Assembly: GCF_905212365.1 (NCBI RefSeq)
Contig: NZ_CAJMEH010000005.1
Span: 1 to 58,373 of the forward strand
Direction of reading: 5' to 3'
Origin: an uncultured Phascolarctobacterium sp.
Lineage (GTDB): Bacteria > Bacillota > Negativicutes > Acidaminococcales > Acidaminococcaceae
Length of the DNA: 58,373 nucleotides
The position numbers and the translations under genes are program-made. Each line of letters starts with the position of its first letter. Position 1 is the first letter of the stretch. Below are positions 1 to 7,985 of the stretch, piece after piece. The notes under the pieces are model-generated. The model was not told where the DNA came from and ran no database searches. It saw only the letters and a list, made by a program, of their open reading frames with translations.

Positions 1-467
1 AGGTTGGCGCGAACAGCGTCGCGCTGTTCGGGAGTCATATTATGCAGCTTTTCGCGGCGCTCCTGACGTTGGGCGATATCCTCTTTTATGAAGGCTTCTA
101 CCTCGGCTTTTTGTTCGTCAGTCAGCTTATCCATGGTTTTCTTAGCGTATTGCTCGTGGCGCTGCTGCCATTCCTGACGCCATTTTTCGTGAGCCTCGCG
201 GCGCTGTTCCGGCGTCATTTTTTCCCATTCGGCGCGGCGCTGGGCCATCTTTTCGCGCTGCTCCGGCGTCAGCTGCGGTCTGCGGCGTTTTTCGCCGCGC
301 GGAGCACGGTCGTTGTCGGCAGCGCTGTCCTCATGCAGAATAGCGTTTACGCGGTCGCGCATCGTCGGTTGTTTTGCGGAATTATCCGCCGGGTCGGCGG
401 CGAAAGCGCTGGCGCACAATGCGGTTAAGATGGCGCCTGCCAATAAAGTTTTTTTCAAGTTCAACAT
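1..467 (-). CDS. Spy/CpxP-like periplasmic protein, 3' end beyond window
   Basis: The gene reads leftward and runs off the window; 155 codons are visible. It opens with a signal peptide (MLNLKKTLLAGAILTALC, then a cleavage-like ASAFAA). The mature part is charged and helical, with repeated motifs LTPEQREKM, MTPEQRREA, LTDEQKAEV and MTPEQRDAV. These resemble the LTxxQ-type repeats of Spy/CpxP periplasmic chaperones, though DUF3106-type proteins look similar. The ATG at 467 is preceded by GAGGAGT at a normal distance. It diverges from a two-component system, the arrangement of cpxP and cpxRA in enterobacteria, so it may be a target or sensor partner of that system. Envelope location is well supported; the exact family is inferred. 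Confidence 0.7.
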   Translation of the reverse strand, partial: MLNLKKTLLAGAILTALCASAFAADPADNSAKQPTMRDRVNAILHEDSAADNDRAPRGEKRRRPQLTPEQREKMAQRRAEWEKMTPEQRREAHEKWRQEWQQRHEQYAKKTMDKLTDEQKAEVEAFIKEDIAQRQERREKLHNMTPEQRDAVRAN

Positions 468-727
468 AAAGAATCACTCCTCGTCTGTAAATTTTTTCTT
501 GATTTTATTTTTAGGATGCCGGGTGCTGGACGCGCCCTGATTTTTGTTTTTGCTTTTTAACTTGCTCCTTGGATTGTCTTTATTGTACAGGACGATTATG
601 ACTTTTTTATGTTTTTTGGCGGCGTTTAAAAAAATTATTTTGGCCGGCGGTCATACTTTTAACACAAATTTGCGCTACGCTATTATATAATATAGAAGAA
701 AGGAATAAGCAGACGGAAGCTGCGGAG

Positions 728-1429
728 ATGACGCGAGTGAAAAAAATTTTAATCGCCGACGATAATAAGCAAATTACGACTATTCTTTCCAGCTATGCCA
801 AGAAGGAGGGCTTGGGGCCCGTTATCGCTTTGGACGGAGCGGAGGCATTGGATAAATACGCCCGCTATCAGGACGAAATCGTTATGGTGCTGCTGGATGT
901 GATGATGCCGCAGGTGGACGGCTTTGAGGTTTGCCGCCGTTTGCGGCGCGAATCCATGGTGCCGATTATTATGATTACGGCCCGCGGCGAGGATTACGAT
1001 AAAATTATGGGGCTGGATATCGGCGCGGACGATTACGTTATCAAGCCCTTTTCCGCCAGCGAGGTGATGGCCCGGGTGCGGGCGGTGCTGCGGCGGATTC
1101 AGGCGCAGGAGCCTGCGGCGAAAAATGTTTTGACCTGCGCTAATCTTTTTATCAATTTGGATAAGTACGAGGTGCAGATAGACGGGCAGGAGGTGCCGCT
1201 GACCAAAAAGGAAATCGAGCTTTTGTGGACGCTGGCGAAAAATAATACTAAGGTTTTCAGCCGCGATAATCTTTTGGACAGCATTTGGGGCTACGATTAT
1301 TTCGGCGACAGCCGCACCGTAGATTCCCATATTAAACGGCTGCGGGCTAAGGTAGATAAATTAGAGCATCCGGGATGGGAAATCAAAACCATTTGGGGCG
1401 TAGGCTACCGTTTTGAGATCAAGGCATAG
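728..1429 (+). CDS. OmpR-family response regulator
   Basis: A 233-residue response regulator. The receiver domain (about 5-120) carries the acidic pair D11-D12, the phosphoacceptor D57 in VLLDVMMP, and the conserved lysine in DDYVIKPF. The C-terminal winged helix (about 135-230) has the OmpR/PhoB pattern, including RTVDSHIKRLRAK and WGVGYRF. It lies 6 nt before its histidine kinase and diverges from the Spy/CpxP-like gene. A TATAAT box at 686-691 is a plausible -10, but no good -35 is evident. The target genes are not shown directly; an envelope-stress role is inferred from the neighbour. Confidence 0.93.
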   Translation: MTRVKKILIADDNKQITTILSSYAKKEGLGPVIALDGAEALDKYARYQDEIVMVLLDVMMPQVDGFEVCRRLRRESMVPIIMITARGEDYDKIMGLDIGADDYVIKPFSASEVMARVRAVLRRIQAQEPAAKNVLTCANLFINLDKYEVQIDGQEVPLTKKEIELLWTLAKNNTKVFSRDNLLDSIWGYDYFGDSRTVDSHIKRLRAKVDKLEHPGWEIKTIWGVGYRFEIKA

Positions 1430-1435
1430 GCGGGC

Positions 1436-2989
1436 ATGATGAAAAATAAAATCGCTCTTAAACTGACGCTGTATTTTACGGCGGTGCTGCTGGTATTCGC
1501 GCTGATTATCGGCGGCGTGTTTTACGAATTTTTTAAGCAGCACACTATTGGCCTCAAGAAAAAAGAGATGACTATGCAGGCGCAAAAAATCGCCGAGGTT
1601 ATCAGCGATAATATGGAGTTTTTAGAAAGGCGTTACGGAGATAATATTTCCAGCAGCCGTTTTATTAACTATTTGGATAATCTGACGCAGGAAATCGTTT
1701 GGGTGGTGGACAGCGAGCGGGGTTTGAATATCAATAAGGAGCGTATGCAGCGACAGATGCAGGCGCGTAAGCAGCGGGCGAGCCATCACGGACAGCGCGG
1801 CGGTATGGAAATGCCAGCGCCGCCCGTCGACCCCAAGGACGCTTATAATAAGCTGCCGCAGCATATCCGCGAAAAGGTGGAACAGGGTTTTACCGGGCAG
1901 CGCTTTATCATTGAAGAATATAACGACTGGCTGGATGGCATTATGCTGACGGTGGGCGAACCGGTTTATGATAAAAACGGCCAGGTCAAGGCTGTAGTGC
2001 TGCTGCATTCGCCGGTGCAGGGCATGCACGACGCAATTTGGGCGGGGCTGCGCATTTTGCTGCTGAGCGTGTTGGCAGCGCTGGCCTTGGGCATGGCGCT
2101 GAGCGTTATTTTGAGCTGGCGCTTTACGCGGCCCATGAAGCTGATGCGCAACAACGCGGAGCGTTTGGCCGAACGGGATTACGAAGTGCGCAACGATATC
2201 GCGCAAAAGGACGAGATAGGCGAGCTGGCGCACACGCTGGATATTTTAGCGCAGCGCCTGCAGCTGGCCGACGAGGAAAGCCAGAAGCTGGAAAAGCTGC
2301 GCCGGGAATTTATCGCCAATATTTCACACGAGCTGCGCACGCCGGTTACGGTTATCCACGGCAGCCTAGAGGCGCTGCGCGACGGCGTGGTGACGGACAA
2401 GGCGGAGGTGGACGAGTTCCACGAGCAGATGTATAATGAAAGCATTTTTTTACAGCGTTTGATTAACGATTTGCTTGATTTGTCGCGTTTGCAGAATACG
2501 GATTTTCCCATTGAAAAAGCGCCGCTGAATTTATGCGACGTGATTCAGGACGCGGCCCGCGGCTCGCGGCAGCTGGGCAAGGATAAAAATTTGCAGATTA
2601 CTTCGCAGCTGGATACCGATTTATATATGGTCAACGGCGACTATGGTCGCTTGCGCCAGATGCTGATGATTTTTCTGCATAACAGTATTAAATTTTCGCC
2701 GGATGGCGGCGGCATTGAGCTGCGCTTGGAAAAATCCAAGCTGCAAATCATCGACCACGGCTGCGGCATTAAGCCGGAGGACGTGCCGCACGCGTTCGAC
2801 CGTTTTTACAAGGCGCGCAACGAGCAGAATAAAAACGGCAGCGGGTTGGGCTTAGCCATCGCCAAGCAAATTGCGCTGCGCCACGATATGCAGCTGGAAT
2901 TAACGAGCGAGGTGGGCAAAGGCACGACTATCACGGTAAATTTGCCGCCGCAGCTAAAGATGAAGGAGAATGATCATGACGAAGCTTAA
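1436..2989 (+). CDS. Sensor histidine kinase, membrane-bound
   Basis: A 517-residue kinase. Transmembrane segment 1 is at about 8-30 and segment 2 at about 201-229, enclosing a periplasmic domain of about 170 residues. That domain has a basic, His/Gln/Met-rich patch near 104-128 (RQMQARKQRASHHGQ). HAMP follows (230-280), then HisKA with phosphoacceptor H298 in NISHELRTP, then HATPase with the N box HNSIKF and G boxes DHGCGI and GSGLGLAIA. Two in-frame ATGs (1436, 1439) are possible. The end overlaps the next gene by 14 nt, which suggests translational coupling. Confidence 0.93.
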   Translation: MMKNKIALKLTLYFTAVLLVFALIIGGVFYEFFKQHTIGLKKKEMTMQAQKIAEVISDNMEFLERRYGDNISSSRFINYLDNLTQEIVWVVDSERGLNINKERMQRQMQARKQRASHHGQRGGMEMPAPPVDPKDAYNKLPQHIREKVEQGFTGQRFIIEEYNDWLDGIMLTVGEPVYDKNGQVKAVVLLHSPVQGMHDAIWAGLRILLLSVLAALALGMALSVILSWRFTRPMKLMRNNAERLAERDYEVRNDIAQKDEIGELAHTLDILAQRLQLADEESQKLEKLRREFIANISHELRTPVTVIHGSLEALRDGVVTDKAEVDEFHEQMYNESIFLQRLINDLLDLSRLQNTDFPIEKAPLNLCDVIQDAARGSRQLGKDKNLQITSQLDTDLYMVNGDYGRLRQMLMIFLHNSIKFSPDGGGIELRLEKSKLQIIDHGCGIKPEDVPHAFDRFYKARNEQNKNGSGLGLAIAKQIALRHDMQLELTSEVGKGTTITVNLPPQLKMKENDHDEA

Positions 2990-3755
2990 TTACGGCTGTC
3001 AGGGATTGACGGCGTTAATCAGCGGCGGTACGTCGGGCATTGGCTTGGCGGTGGCTGCCAAGCTGCTGGCCGACGGCGCGCGGGTGTATATTGCAGGGCG
3101 CAGCCAAAGGCGGGGCGAGCAGGCGGTGGCTGCCTTGCGGCAGCAAACGGGAGCGGAGGCAGTGTATATTGGCTGCGACGTGCGCAGCGCCGCTGATTGC
3201 CGCCGGGCGTTGGCGGAAATCGGCGTCTGCGAAGGGCGCGCGGACTGGACGCTGGATATTTTGGTCAACAGCGCGGGCGTATACAGGGAGCAGCGTTTGG
3301 AACAAATGTCGGAAGCAGACTATGCGGAAATTATGGACTGCAATGTGAAAGGTACGCTGCTTTTGACCCAGGCGGCGCTGCCGCGGATGTACGGGGGCGG
3401 CAGCATTGTTAATATTGCCTCGGACGCGGGTGTCAGCGGCAATTACGGCTGCCCCGTATACTGCGCCAGCAAGGGCGCGATCGTAGCGCTGACGCGGGCC
3501 CTGGCGCTGGACTTAGCTCCGTCCGTCCGCGTGAATTGTGTGTGCCCGGCGGATGTGGATACGCCGCTTTTGGCGCGGCAGCTGGTGGACGCGGACGAGA
3601 GCTATACGCTGGCCGATATGGCGGCGGCGTATCCCTTGGGACGCATAGGCCGCGCTGAGGAAATCGCTCATACGGTATGCAGCGTGGCGTCGCCAGCCAA
3701 CAGCTTTATGACGGGCTCGGTGGTGACCGTCGACGGCGGCTTGACTGCGGGCTGA
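2976..3755 (+). CDS. SDR-family NAD(P)-dependent oxidoreductase
   Basis: A classical short-chain dehydrogenase of about 259 residues. The Rossmann glycine motif SGGTSGIG is at 16-23, NSAG near 98-101, and the catalytic YxxxK is Y162/K166 (VYCASKGA). Strand-end motifs DVDTPLL and a C-terminal VTVDGGLTAG are typical. An ATG at 2970 is also in frame, but AAGGAG (2963-2968) is only 1 nt from it and 7 nt from the ATG at 2976, so 2976 is preferred. The substrate cannot be read from the sequence. It is co-transcribed with the two-component system and ends at a strong terminator. Confidence 0.88.
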   Translation: MTKLNYGCQGLTALISGGTSGIGLAVAAKLLADGARVYIAGRSQRRGEQAVAALRQQTGAEAVYIGCDVRSAADCRRALAEIGVCEGRADWTLDILVNSAGVYREQRLEQMSEADYAEIMDCNVKGTLLLTQAALPRMYGGGSIVNIASDAGVSGNYGCPVYCASKGAIVALTRALALDLAPSVRVNCVCPADVDTPLLARQLVDADESYTLADMAAAYPLGRIGRAEEIAHTVCSVASPANSFMTGSVVTVDGGLTAG

Positions 3756-3785
3756 TAAATAATTATATTGAAGAAAAATGAACGG

Positions 3786-3822
3786 CGGCTCTGTCTGAAG
3801 CGTAAGGTTTCAGGCAGAGCCG
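3786..3822 (+). terminator. Rho-independent terminator after SDR gene
   Basis: CGGCTCTGTCTGAA (3786-3799) pairs with TTCAGGCAGAGCCG around an 8-9 nt loop. A short AATTTT tail follows. It closes the response regulator-kinase-SDR unit. Confidence 0.8.
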
Positions 3823-3874
3823 AATTTTCATATTTGCGCTTTTCTTCGGATGAGTAAAAAGTTTCAGAAAATAA

Positions 3875-3903
3875 TTTACAATTGTGCCGACAAATGTTAA
3901 AAT
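3875..3903 (+). promoter_or_regulatory. Probable sigma-A promoter of the dhaL operon
   Basis: TTTACA (3875-3880) and TAAAAT (3898-3903) are separated by 17 nt and lie about 25 nt before the dhaL start. Confidence 0.6.
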
Positions 3904-3930
3904 AAAGGCAGCGAAAGGAACGGTGATAAT

Positions 3931-4551
3931 ATGCTGACTTTAGAATTGCTGCAACGCATGCTTTTAGCCGCCGCTACAGAGCTGAAGGATAAAAGCATGA
4001 TACTGTGCGAATTGGACGGCGTGGCCGGCGACGGCGACCACGGGCTGACCATCGGCAGGATGGCCGACGCGATTAAAGCAAAAATTGAGGCCAATGACAG
4101 CGCCGATATTAAGGAGCTGCTGGACGATTTATCCATGGCTTTTATGGGCGTGAACGGCGGCAGCGCAGGTCCGTTGTGGGGCACTGTTTTCGGCGGCTTT
4201 GCCGAGGGAGTGGACGAAGGCGTGACCTCGTTGGATACTGACGGTATACACAAAATGCTGGCGCAGGGCAAGGAAGACTTTATGGATATTTCCAAAGCCA
4301 AAATTGGCGACAAGACGATGGTGGACGCTTTGTATCCTGCTTTGGACGCAGGCCTGGCTGCCAGCGGCAGCGTTAAGGAAATTTTTGCCGCTATGGCGGA
4401 GGCTGCCTGCAAGGGTGCGGACGCTACTGCCGGAATGGTAGCGCGCTTTGGCCGCGCTAAGAATGTGGGCGAGCGCAGCCTGGGAACTAAGGACCCGGGC
4501 GCAGTATCCATGTCCATTTTATTTTCCTCGATGGCGTCAGCCTGTGAATAA
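3931..4551 (+). CDS. dhaL: Dihydroxyacetone kinase-type DhaL subunit
   Basis: A 206-residue protein, the usual DhaL length. ELDGVAGDGDHGLTIG near the N-terminus holds the three aspartates that bind the two Mg ions and the nucleotide. NGGSAGPLWGTVF and a C-terminal GRAKNVGERSLGTKDPGA are further family signatures. DhaL is the nucleotide-carrying subunit that phosphorylates the ketone bound by DhaK. L before K is the reverse of the common K-L-M order. No PTS component DhaM lies in the window, so the phosphate donor is uncertain. The neighbours suggest a substrate other than dihydroxyacetone. Confidence 0.9.
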   Translation: MLTLELLQRMLLAAATELKDKSMILCELDGVAGDGDHGLTIGRMADAIKAKIEANDSADIKELLDDLSMAFMGVNGGSAGPLWGTVFGGFAEGVDEGVTSLDTDGIHKMLAQGKEDFMDISKAKIGDKTMVDALYPALDAGLAASGSVKEIFAAMAEAACKGADATAGMVARFGRAKNVGERSLGTKDPGAVSMSILFSSMASACE

Positions 4552-4606
4552 GCTAGCGCATATGCTTGACAGTTAAGCAAAATAATATATCAACGGAGGC
4601 GTAATT

Positions 4607-5599
4607 ATGCAGAAATTTATCAACAATCCCGAAAATCTTACCAGCGAATTATTGGAAGGCTTGGCTTTGTCCAATCCGGATATCATTTCCTTAGAGCAGG
4701 GCAACCTGGTGGTTAACAAAAAGCTGGCCGAGGCTGACCGCGTTACCATCGTTACCCTGGGCGGCACCGGCCATGAGCCTGCTATCAGCGGCTTTGTCGG
4801 CGAAGGCATGGTGGATATTTCCGTAGCCGGCAATATTTTTGCCGCACCGGGACCCCAGGCCTGCGTGGAAGCTATTAAAATGGCTGACAAAGGCCACGGC
4901 GTACTGTTCGTGGTTTTGAACCATGCGGGCGATATGCTGACCGGCAACCTGACCATGAAGCAGGTGAAGAAGCTGGGACTGAACGTCGTTAAGGTAGTTA
5001 CCCAGGAGGATATTGCCAACGCTCCCCGCGAGAACGCCGACGACCGCCGCGGCCTGGTGGGCTGCGTGCCTCTGTACAAGGTAGCAGGCGCTGCTGCGGC
5101 AGCAGGCAAATCCTTGGAGGAGGTTGCCGCTATTGCGCAGAAGTTTGCCGATAATATGGCGACTATCGCTGTGGCTACCAAGGGCGCTACCCATCCTGCT
5201 ACCGGTATGACCATTGCGCAGATTGAGGACGGCGTTATGGAGGTTGGCATGGGCCAGCACGGCGAAGGCGGCGGCGGCAGCCAGCCTATGAAATCCGCCG
5301 ACGAAACTGCGGCCATTATGATGAATGCTCTGCTGGCAGACTTGAACGTACAAAGCGGCGAAAAGCTGCTGGTAATCATCAACGGCAGCGGCGCTACTAC
5401 ATTGATGGAGCAGCTGATTGTATTCCGCGCCTGCCACAAGCTGCTGGCTGAAAAGGGCATCGAAATTGTTGCCAGCATCGTAGGCGAGGTGCTGACCGTA
5501 CAGGAGACCGCAGGCTTCCAGATGTGCATCGCCCGCATGGACGAGGAAATGCTGGGCTACTGGAACGCGCCCTGCCGCACTCCTTACTACAAAAACTAA
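4607..5599 (+). CDS. dhaK: Dihydroxyacetone kinase-type DhaK subunit
   Basis: A 330-residue DhaK domain. GGTGHEPAISGFVG contains the first substrate-site histidine, NHAGDMLTGN the substrate-contacting aspartate, and VGMGQHGEGGGG the histidine that forms the covalent hemiaminal with the ketone. The C-terminal lid and extra DhaL domain of single-chain ATP-dependent kinases are absent, so it works as a split K+L pair. ACGGAGG precedes the ATG. It sits between dhaL and an LsrF-like thiolase, so the true substrate may be a C4-C5 ketose or a diketone like the DPD form of AI-2. Confidence 0.9.
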   Translation: MQKFINNPENLTSELLEGLALSNPDIISLEQGNLVVNKKLAEADRVTIVTLGGTGHEPAISGFVGEGMVDISVAGNIFAAPGPQACVEAIKMADKGHGVLFVVLNHAGDMLTGNLTMKQVKKLGLNVVKVVTQEDIANAPRENADDRRGLVGCVPLYKVAGAAAAAGKSLEEVAAIAQKFADNMATIAVATKGATHPATGMTIAQIEDGVMEVGMGQHGEGGGGSQPMKSADETAAIMMNALLADLNVQSGEKLLVIINGSGATTLMEQLIVFRACHKLLAEKGIEIVASIVGEVLTVQETAGFQMCIARMDEEMLGYWNAPCRTPYYKN

Positions 5600-5670
5600 G
5601 AACAGGCTTTGAAAGGCGAAGCAGGCTGCGGCAACAGCCGCCCTGCTGCCGCCGTTTGGGAGGATTTTAG

Positions 5671-6552
5671 ATGGCTGATAAAGATGGTAATGTTTTAGCT
5701 AAGGATTACGGTATCGGCATTGAGCCGCCGCAGCGCCTTTTCCCCGTTAAGGGGCATCAGTGCGCCGGTTGGGGCATGCAGGGCCGTTTGTCCCAGATTT
5801 TTGGCGACGATGGCCGCACGATTATGCTGGCCTTTGACCATGGCTATATTATGGGTTCTACCGCCGGACTGGAGCGTTTGGATTTGGTTATTCCGCCGCT
5901 GCTGCCCTATGCGGACTGCCTGATGGCTACCCGCGGCGCGCTGCGCACATGCATTCCCGGCAATCACCGCAAGGCTGTGGCTCTGCGCTGCACTGCCGAC
6001 ACCAGCGTACTCAAGGACGATATGAGCTTTGGTTCTGCTAGCGTAGATATCGAGGACGCTATCCGCATGAACGCTTCCTGCATGGCCGTGCAATGCTTTG
6101 TGGGAGCTGCCGGCGAGCTGGATTCTTTGAAAACTCTGTCCTATTATGTAAATCAGGGCGAAAAATACGGCGTGCCTGTGCTGGGCGTAGTAGCCGTAGG
6201 CAAGGAAATGGAACGTACGACTCGTTACTTCTCCCTGGCTACCCGTTTGTTGGCAGAGCAGGGCGCGCATATCATTAAAACCTATTACTGCGATAATTTC
6301 GAGCAGATTACGGCTGCCTGCCCCGTGCCCATTGTGATTGCAGGCGGCAAGAAAATTCCTGAAAGCGAAGCTTTGGCGATGGCTTACCGCGCTGTCAACG
6401 AAGGAGCCGCCGGTGTGGATATGGGCCGCAACGTATTGCAGGCCGCCTGCCCCAGCGCTATGCTGCGTGCTATCCGTATGGTAGTACACGAAAACGCTAA
6501 GCCGGAAGAAGCATATCACGCTTATGAATTATGGCAGAAGGATGTGAAATAA
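5671..6552 (+). CDS. LsrF-like thiolase/aldolase (DeoC/LacD TIM barrel)
   Basis: A 293-residue protein very close in pattern to LsrF, which transfers acetyl from 3-hydroxy-5-phosphonooxypentane-2,4-dione to CoA in AI-2 breakdown. Shared blocks are WGMQGRLSQIF, IMLAFDHGYIMG, GLERLDLVIPPLL, RYFSLATRLLAEQGAHIIK, PVPIVIAGGKKIPESEAL and GVDMGRNV. The Schiff-base lysine corresponds to the K of AHIIKTYY. GGGAGGATTTTAG precedes the ATG. It follows dhaK by 71 nt holding a GC-rich inverted repeat. With the kinase upstream, a phosphorylated ketone or diketone is the likely substrate. The exact reaction is inferred. Confidence 0.85.
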   Translation: MADKDGNVLAKDYGIGIEPPQRLFPVKGHQCAGWGMQGRLSQIFGDDGRTIMLAFDHGYIMGSTAGLERLDLVIPPLLPYADCLMATRGALRTCIPGNHRKAVALRCTADTSVLKDDMSFGSASVDIEDAIRMNASCMAVQCFVGAAGELDSLKTLSYYVNQGEKYGVPVLGVVAVGKEMERTTRYFSLATRLLAEQGAHIIKTYYCDNFEQITAACPVPIVIAGGKKIPESEALAMAYRAVNEGAAGVDMGRNVLQAACPSAMLRAIRMVVHENAKPEEAYHAYELWQKDVK

Positions 6553-6870
6553 ATGAAAGAATTTATGCATGTGGGCGTGCCCACCGATATTGCCCGTGAA
6601 GGTGAAATTTATGCCGAAGGCATTAAAACCCATATTATCATCCCCGACACCAACGAATTCCATATCGAATATCTGCGCTTTGAGAAGGATACTCCTTTGC
6701 CGCAGGAATTGCAGACCATGGTGCATGTAGCCTATAAGGTGGACGATCTGGACAAGCAGCTGGCGGAAAACACGGTGGTTGTGGAGCCGTGGATGGCGGA
6801 CGAGCATACCCGCATTGCTTTTGTCATGAAGGACGGCATTTTGTTTGAATTGATGGAAGAAGTTAAATAA
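6553..6870 (+). CDS. VOC/glyoxalase-like small protein
   Basis: A 105-residue protein with the two-half beta-alpha-beta layout of the vicinal oxygen chelate fold: FMHVGVPT at the N-terminus, HIEYLRF, VHVAYKVDDLDKQLAE, then RIAFVMKDGILFELME. VOC proteins include epimerases, isomerases and dioxygenases. It abuts the LsrF-like gene with no gap and its stop overlaps the start of the SorC regulator. In the lsr pathway an isomerisation step (LsrG) acts between kinase and thiolase. A VOC enzyme could fill that role here, which is inference. Confidence 0.7.
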   Translation: MKEFMHVGVPTDIAREGEIYAEGIKTHIIIPDTNEFHIEYLRFEKDTPLPQELQTMVHVAYKVDDLDKQLAENTVVVEPWMADEHTRIAFVMKDGILFELMEEVK

Positions 6871-7772
6871 TGCTGCAGGCAGGAGAACGGGCACAGCTGA
6901 TCGCTGCTGCCCGCTTATATTACGAGGAGGCGCTTACCCAGGCTCAGGTGGCTCAGCGTCTTGGCGTCTCGCGTCCTTCCGTCAGTAAGATGCTGACCCG
7001 TGCCAAAAAGCTGGGCATTGTCCGCATCGAGATTTGCGCCGGGGACGAGGGCGAAAGCAGTTTGCTGGAACGCTTACGCATACGATATGGCCTGGAGGGC
7101 GGCTGCGTGCTGCCCGCAGGCAGCAATCCCTGGCAGCAGACGGCGCGGTACCTGCTTTCTGAAACAGCTGCCGATGTGACCCTGGGCTTGGGCTGGGGCT
7201 ACGCTTTAGGCGAAGCCGTCGTCAGGCTGGAGCGGGGCCGCTGGTACCAGCAGACGGGTAAGGTGCTGCCCTTGATAGGCGAGGCCCACTTCCCTCATAA
7301 GGGCTACCACCCCGACGCCTTGGCGCTGCTGTGGGCGGAAGCCAGCGGCCGCACTGCCTATAGCCTGGGCTGCAGCGCTTTCCCCGCCTCGGAGGAGGAA
7401 CGGGAGGAGCTGGAGGGCAAGAGCGAGTTCCATCAGTTGGCTGGCTTATGGCAGCAGCTGGACGTGGCCGTAGTTGCCGTCAGCGGTTATCCCGGCGTGC
7501 CGGACGAGGGAACAGCTACACGCTTTGGCGATTCCTTGAGCAGGCAGCGCGCCGTCGGCAGCTTTTTGTCTTATTATTATAACGAGCGCGGGGAATTTAT
7601 CAGCGGCAATAACGATTTTTGCCTGCATATTCCCATGGCGCAGCTGCGCCGCTGCCGCAAGCTGATCGGTGTTGGGGTGAACGCTGGCAGCAGAGCCTTA
7701 AAGGGCGCGTTGGCGACGGGGCTGTTTACCCATTTAGTTATCGGTGAGGAGCAGGCGCGCAGTTTGCTGTAG
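6870..7772 (+). CDS. SorC/LsrR-family sugar-responsive transcriptional regulator
   Basis: A 300-residue regulator. The N-terminal helix-turn-helix (about 10-55) reads AARLYYEEALTQAQVAQRLGVSRPSVSKMLTRAKKLGIVRIEI, split here as AARLYYEEALTQ / AQVAQRLGVSRPSVSKML / TRAKKLGIVRIEI, and matches SorC/LsrR. The rest is a phosphosugar-binding domain with VTLGLGWGYALGEAV and GVGVNAGSRALKGALATGL. It is the last gene of the dhaLK-thiolase operon and overlaps the VOC gene by 1 nt. It probably represses the operon until the phosphorylated substrate binds, as LsrR does with phospho-AI-2. Confidence 0.88.
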   Translation: MLQAGERAQLIAAARLYYEEALTQAQVAQRLGVSRPSVSKMLTRAKKLGIVRIEICAGDEGESSLLERLRIRYGLEGGCVLPAGSNPWQQTARYLLSETAADVTLGLGWGYALGEAVVRLERGRWYQQTGKVLPLIGEAHFPHKGYHPDALALLWAEASGRTAYSLGCSAFPASEEEREELEGKSEFHQLAGLWQQLDVAVVAVSGYPGVPDEGTATRFGDSLSRQRAVGSFLSYYYNERGEFISGNNDFCLHIPMAQLRRCRKLIGVGVNAGSRALKGALATGLFTHLVIGEEQARSLL

Positions 7773-7781
7773 ACTGTTTCA

Positions 7782-7832
7782 GACCGCAGGCAGGGCGGAG
7801 CGTTTCGCTGTGCCCTGCGGTTTTATTTTTTG
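7782..7832 (+). terminator. Terminator after the SorC-type regulator
   Basis: A GC-rich hairpin (CCGCAGGCA pairing with TGCCCTGCGG, inner AGCG-TTT-CGCT) is followed by TTTTATTTTTT. It separates the catabolic operon from the ABC transporter. Confidence 0.75.
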
Positions 7833-7985
7833 AAACGGCGATATGTAAGCTTTTGAACATTATCGGCGGAGCAGAGAATAAATTCTTGAAAATAGCCCGA
7901 CGGATATTTACATTCTGCAAGAAATATTATACAATCAATACAACTACAGCATACACTAAAAATGTAGGATGGAAGGATGGTAAAC

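Noticed and set aside
42..428. A plus-strand frame opposite the first gene
   Set aside because: It has no ribosome site and mirrors a minus-strand gene with a signal peptide, repeated EQR motifs and a good ribosome site.
4565..4606. TTGACA before dhaK as an internal promoter
   Set aside because: The nearest -10-like hexamer is only 12-14 nt away, too close for a normal promoter.
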